Assembly: GCA_024228555.1 (NCBI GenBank) | Contig: JAAETI010000937.1 | Span: 1 to 53,823 of the forward strand | Source: a bacterium | GTDB taxonomy: Bacteria; Actinomycetota; Acidimicrobiia; Spongiisociales; UBA5794 | DNA length: 53,823 nucleotides | Direction: 5' to 3' | In this document: positions 50,955 to 53,823 of the stretch, one piece after another | Layout of the letters: each line of letters starts with the position of its first letter | Position numbering within the stretch: the stretch's first letter is position 1 | Program-made: the position numbers and the translations under genes | Notes under the pieces: model-generated | What the model was told of the DNA's origin: nothing | The model's input: the letters and a program-made list of their open reading frames with translations, nothing else | Databases searched by the model: none

Positions 50955-51812
50955 TCATGATCTAGGAGGCGGCTCCTCACCCCACCACATCGTGCGCTGC
51001 GGGAAGGCGATCTTCAATCCGTGCTGGCGGCACGCCCGATCGATGCTGCGTGCAACGGAGTCGGTGGCGTCGTGGCCGGCCCTGATATCCGATGCGTGCC
51101 AATACCACACGATGAAGTCGATCGACGAGTCGCCAAACCGCGAGACGAACACCTCAACCGGCGGCTCAGCAACCACGCCTGCGGCGTCTTGAGCGGCCGC
51201 GACGAGGATTTCGCGAGCTGCATCGAGATCGGTGCCGTACTGCAACCCGACCACCAGTTCGGATCTCCGCTCAGTGCGGGCCGTCAGGTTCACCACGGGT
51301 CCGGCGAGCACGGAGTTGTTGGGGATCACGAAGTGCCGACCGTCGATGGCTTCGATTTTGACCGCGCGCGATGAGACTTCCAGCACGGTTCCAACGCAGT
51401 CGTTGGTGACGATCTGATCGCCAGGCTCAAAGGTCGCCTCGCCCTGGAGAATCACTCCTGCTCCGTAGTTCTCGAGCAGAACTCGGCCCGACAACGCGGC
51501 GAGAGCAGCTATGAGGAGGAACACGATGACCATCGGACCGGTGTCGATACCCACAAAGGGCAGAGCCAGCAAGATCGCAATGATGATCACCGCCCACCCG
51601 GCCACCTTGGTGATGAGGTTCACGAGATTGTCGGGAAGTTGCGTCACCTTCGACATGGCACGCTTGGTTGCAGCTCGCACCAGCCGGGCACCGGCAAAGC
51701 CGGCAACGACGGTCAGCACCCCCCACAAGACGTCCCATCCCGTGACACTCGAGGTGTCGATGAGCTCTTCGACACCAATCGGGCTGATTTGTTGTAGGCC
51801 CACGACGATCAT
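50955..51812 (-). CDS. mscS: Small-conductance mechanosensitive channel (MscS family)
   Basis: A 285-residue protein starting at the ATG at 51812 (MIVVGLQQISPIGVEELIDT). Three membrane helices (DVLWGVLTVVAGFAGARLVR, VAGWAVIIIAILLALPFVGI, VIVFLLIAALAALSGRVLLE) precede the pore-end and the beta domain (GDQIVTNDCVGTVLEVSSRA, IDGRHFVIPNNSVLAGPVVN) and the C-terminal alpha/beta portal (VEVFVSRFGDSSIDFIVWYW). It relieves turgor under osmotic downshock. Stands alone. Confidence 0.92.
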   Translation of the reverse strand: MIVVGLQQISPIGVEELIDTSSVTGWDVLWGVLTVVAGFAGARLVRAATKRAMSKVTQLPDNLVNLITKVAGWAVIIIAILLALPFVGIDTGPMVIVFLLIAALAALSGRVLLENYGAGVILQGEATFEPGDQIVTNDCVGTVLEVSSRAVKIEAIDGRHFVIPNNSVLAGPVVNLTARTERRSELVVGLQYGTDLDAAREILVAAAQDAAGVVAEPPVEVFVSRFGDSSIDFIVWYWHASDIRAGHDATDSVARSIDRACRQHGLKIAFPQRTMWWGEEPPPRS

Positions 51813-52117
51813 CAGCTGATTATGGCAGCTGATGCCGGTTGCTCCTCCAGAACTCAACCGAAACACCCCGCGGCCAACGGACGGGTGGATGTTGCCGGCG
51901 GCGCGCATCGGGACGGCGACACATGGCCAGATCCGGAGCGCGGATCGCTCTCAATCGACGCACACATCCCTTCGAGGATCACGTCGATAGCCTCGCAGTA
52001 TCGATGGATGCTCGTTATCGTTCGGGTCCAGCTGGGCCTAGGCGCACAGCGGGCCACACAGCGCACCTGCCCGAGGGCCCCGGAAAGGCCGGATATTCGG
52101 GCTATTCTTGACGTTTT
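51813..52117. other. Intergenic before tRNA-Arg
   Basis: About 305 bases without a gene. The last 15 bases hold TATTCT (52103-52108), a likely -10 for tRNA-Arg. An antisense frame through the tRNA here is a known type of false gene and is rejected. No other structure stands out. Confidence 0.45.
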
Positions 52118-52193
52118 GCCCTCGTAGCTCAGGGGATAGAGCACCGGTTTCCTAAACCGGGTGTCGGAGGTTCGAATCCTCCCGAGGGCGCCA
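52118..52193 (+). tRNA. tRNA-Arg (anticodon CCT)
   Basis: A 76-nt gene beginning GCCCTCGTAGCTCAGGGGAT and ending GAGGGCGCCA, with CCA encoded. Anticodon arm CCGGT-TTCCTAA-ACCGG, anticodon CCT (Arg, AGG codon). The acceptor GCCCTCG pairs with CGAGGGC, G73. tRNA genes of this kind are common integration sites; the integrase gene 1.2 kb downstream supports that here. Confidence 0.97.
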
Positions 52194-52308
52194 CTCGTAT
52201 TCGTTATGTGGGAGCGGGTATCGCCGTTTTGGGCATTGCTCACGGCGGCGCCCACAGCCCAGACTGTCCGTCAGAGTCCGTCGTTGACCGCCGCTGGTAA
52301 CCCGCGAT

Positions 52309-52716
52309 TCACCTCAGCGAAGCCACCACACGTCGCGCAACGCCGACACACCTTTGCGCCCGATCAACAGCCCTGGATGCCGTCGAGAGCGGGATGTCGT
52401 CGGGGTCGTACTCCGCTTTGGTCTTGAGCGGCAGTACCCGACGCAGATTCTTCTCGACCTCAGCGCCATCCTTGCCCGCCGTCTTCAGCAGTACGAACAC
52501 CTCATCGTGATCCTGGCCGGCTGCTCGCTCCCCAAGGCGGACACCGCACACGGCATCGGCGGCATTGATTGCGGCATGGATGGCCAGGCTGGTCGCAGCA
52601 ATGCCTCGTTGTGCGTCGAGTTCGCTCGATGCCGCGTCGGCATACTCCTCGGCCTTTACCAAATACCGCCGAGCCTGGCTCGCCGTCACGGGCCGGGTTC
52701 GTCCGCCCCTAGCCAC
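52309..52716 (-). CDS. HEPN-domain toxin-like protein
   Basis: A 135-residue helical protein. I choose the GTG at 52716 (VARGGRTRPVTASQARRYLV), which overlaps the stop of the MNT gene by 8 bases and has GAGGGTG 6 bases upstream. SLAIHAAINAADAVCGVRLG and RAAGQDH (an R-x5-H motif, the HEPN RNase signature) are clear, then DEVFVLLKTAGKDG and LPLKTKAEYDPDDIPLS. In type VII toxin-antitoxin pairs HEPN (HepT) is an RNase silenced by the MNT partner. The pair next to an integrase is typical of mobile elements. RNase activity is inferred from the motif only. Confidence 0.8.
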   Translation of the reverse strand: MARGGRTRPVTASQARRYLVKAEEYADAASSELDAQRGIAATSLAIHAAINAADAVCGVRLGERAAGQDHDEVFVLLKTAGKDGAEVEKNLRRVLPLKTKAEYDPDDIPLSTASRAVDRAQRCVGVARRVVASLR

Positions 52717-53338
52717 TTGATTCACCCTCGAGCTCAGCAAGGCTCAGACCGTGGACTACCAGGCCCTCGCTCTGAATGTCCCGCCATACCTGCCGCCGGC
52801 TGTTCAGCAAGGCTGCGACCTCGCTGGAGCCGACTTCGAGGACTTCAACCCGGTTGCCGCTCGCCTGGCGCACTGAGGTCCGCCACTGTTCCACTGACTC
52901 CGACCACGATTCGCCGGACTCATCAACACCGGCGGGGCGGACAAGAACAATGTCGATGTCACTATCGATGTCTGCCTCGCCTCGCGCAAAGGATCCGAAG
53001 ACAATCGCCGACAACGGCACCACAGAGAGCCCAGCCGCGAGGCGCCCCATCTCGTCGATCAACGCATCACGGGCTCTCGCCAAAGCAAGCAGTGGTCCGA
53101 CGGCGACATGTTGGCGAACCAATTGGAAGAGCGACGAAGGAGGCACCTCACGCCGCTCGACAACGCCATGGTCGACTAGTCGCGCCAGCACACGCGAGGC
53201 CTGCGCCAGGCTGACATCGGCGAGACGAGCGATTGTCCTCATGTTGAGGTCGGTAGTTGTTTCCGCCAGCACCGAGAGAACCCTGCCCTGGACACCAGGA
53301 ACGATTGCCTCGATGGGTCGAACGAAATCCATGTCCAC
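52709..53338 (-). CDS. MNT-type nucleotidyltransferase antitoxin with N-terminal winged helix
   Basis: A 209-residue protein. Residues about 1-75 form a winged-helix DNA-binding domain (LSVLAETTTDLNMRTIARLA, VSLAQASRVLARLVDHGVVE). Residues about 100-150 are the nucleotidyltransferase core with GSFARGEADIDSDIDIVLV, the G-S-x-A-R-G-x5-S-D-x-D motif. MNT antitoxins adenylylate the HEPN partner. The fused winged helix suggests the same protein also represses the operon at the AT-rich region upstream. It overlaps the HEPN gene by 8 bases. The start is the ATG at 53338. Confidence 0.85.
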   Translation of the reverse strand: MDMDFVRPIEAIVPGVQGRVLSVLAETTTDLNMRTIARLADVSLAQASRVLARLVDHGVVERREVPPSSLFQLVRQHVAVGPLLALARARDALIDEMGRLAAGLSVVPLSAIVFGSFARGEADIDSDIDIVLVRPAGVDESGESWSESVEQWRTSVRQASGNRVEVLEVGSSEVAALLNSRRQVWRDIQSEGLVVHGLSLAELEGESSG

Positions 53339-53365
53339 ACGATATCATATACCAGTCATAAATCG

Positions 53366-53375
53366 AACAATTGTT
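53366..53375. promoter_or_regulatory. AACAATTGTT palindrome upstream of the MNT gene
   Basis: A perfect 10-bp palindrome in a markedly AT-rich stretch (53339-53379) between the MNT start and the integrase stop. It lies where an operator for the winged-helix MNT protein would be expected. A minus-strand -35 TTGTTC and -10 TATGAT with short spacing are also present but not compelling. Confidence 0.4.
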
Positions 53376-53379
53376 TCAT

Positions 53380-53823
53380 TCATGCAATACCAATGCCCGG
53401 AGCCTCGGGAGTCTGCGTCCGTCGATGCACAGCATTCAGACGACACGCAAGCTCCTCAGCGGCAGAGGGAAACAGATGCCCGTACCGATCCATGGTGACC
53501 TGGATCGAGGAGTGTCCTAGCTGAGCCTGCACTGCCTTGGGATGCGCCCCCTCGGCGATCAGGAGCGCGGCGCAGGTATGCCGGAGGTCATGCGGCCGAA
53601 GATCGAGACTCGCCCTCTCGAGGGCAGGCTTCCAAACCCGCCGACTGAAGTTGCCGCGACGCAGGGGTTCGCCGTTCGGGGAAGTGAAGACGACCGCATT
53701 GTCGCTAACTCCGGCGCAAGTCGCCAGGTGCTCGGCCAGTTGATCCCGGAGGAAGCCAGGGATCACCACCGTTCGGCACCCAACGTTGTTCCCAGATAAC
53801 GGATGAATAGCGCCGAGTGCCGG
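53380..53823 (-). CDS. Tyrosine recombinase (phage-type integrase), C-terminal catalytic part (partial)
   Basis: The frame is open to the right edge of the window (148 codons visible), so the N-terminal part and the first catalytic arginine are outside. Visible catalytic boxes are LRPHDLRHTCAALLIAEG (H-x-x-R), QLGHSSIQVTMDRYGHLF (G-H and the nucleophile tyrosine) and a KPALERASLDLRP lead-in. Core-binding parts resemble actinophage and ICE integrases. The gene points towards tRNA-Arg, 1.2 kb away, with the HEPN/MNT pair between. The element's other end is not in the window. Confidence 0.9.
   Translation of the reverse strand, partial: PALGAIHPLSGNNVGCRTVVIPGFLRDQLAEHLATCAGVSDNAVVFTSPNGEPLRRGNFSRRVWKPALERASLDLRPHDLRHTCAALLIAEGAHPKAVQAQLGHSSIQVTMDRYGHLFPSAAEELACRLNAVHRRTQTPEAPGIGIA

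Noticed and set aside
51854-52255. 133-codon minus-strand frame through tRNA-Arg
   Set aside because: It is antisense to the tRNA gene (GRIRTSDTRF-type tRNA shadow) and has no domain or ribosome-binding site.

Overview
The window is a GC-rich chromosome segment of a member of the Actinomycetota. The main evidence is gene order: metG, tatD, ksgA, ispE, glmU, prs, rplY, pth, mfd, a secreted SurA/PpiC-like lipoprotein, mazG, eno, ftsB/divIC, DUF501 and ppx follow one another on the minus strand. This matches the order I know from Mycobacterium tuberculosis (about Rv1007 to Rv1026), with extra genes inserted (aceK-yjbQ after prs; glpK, an aminotransferase and pgsA after pth). Codon use, GTG/TTG starts, TPP/STTTT-rich secreted linkers, a DUF222-HNH (13E12-like) gene, a bL37 small ribosomal protein gene and near-leaderless promoters also fit. 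The lineage within the phylum cannot be fixed from the sequence; an acidimicrobial or other deep branch is a guess, partly because AceK and translin are unusual for the phylum.

Layout. 1-24.5 kb: the conserved housekeeping block, almost all minus strand, with many ATGA/GTGA/TAGTG overlaps that imply long operons; one tRNA-Gln; an abrB-type regulator and the tiny bL37 gene are on the plus strand. 24.5-33.7 kb: a less conserved stretch with xylose isomerase, nitroreductase, a frameshifted GNAT gene, a DUF222-HNH gene, a frameshifted hydrolase, a pyrophosphatase-like/aminoglycoside-kinase-like fusion, a truncated P-loop gene, an SDR enzyme and three SAM methyltransferases, closed by hairpins and tRNA-Ala. 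33.8-37.8 kb: translin, a GlpR-like membrane protein, mogA, moaC, moeA and plsY. 37.8-45.9 kb: an intergenic region with a promoter and a large inverted repeat, then a SAF-domain protein, uppP, a thioredoxin, 3-hydroxyacyl-CoA dehydrogenase, a HAD hydrolase, a protein under a tandem operator, a CtpE-like P-type ATPase and a TlpA-like protein. 45.9-51.8 kb: ECF sigma factor with a membrane partner, small membrane proteins, a Tat-type phosphoesterase, a glycine-zipper protein and an MscS channel. 52.1-53.8 kb: tRNA-Arg followed by a HEPN/MNT toxin-antitoxin pair and the C-terminal half of a tyrosine integrase, which looks like one end of an integrated element that continues past the window.

Most notable: pth has no ordinary start codon; aceK sits in the core actinobacterial block; an unusual pyrophosphatase-APH fusion is followed by a truncated P-loop remnant; two TACA-N4-TGTA dyads 23 bp apart overlap a good promoter near 42.45 kb; a promoter-to-hairpin intergenic unit at 37.86-38.12 kb could be a small RNA or leader; and the tRNA-Arg-linked integrase carries an MNT antitoxin with its own winged-helix domain. 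No CRISPR array or rRNA gene was seen.
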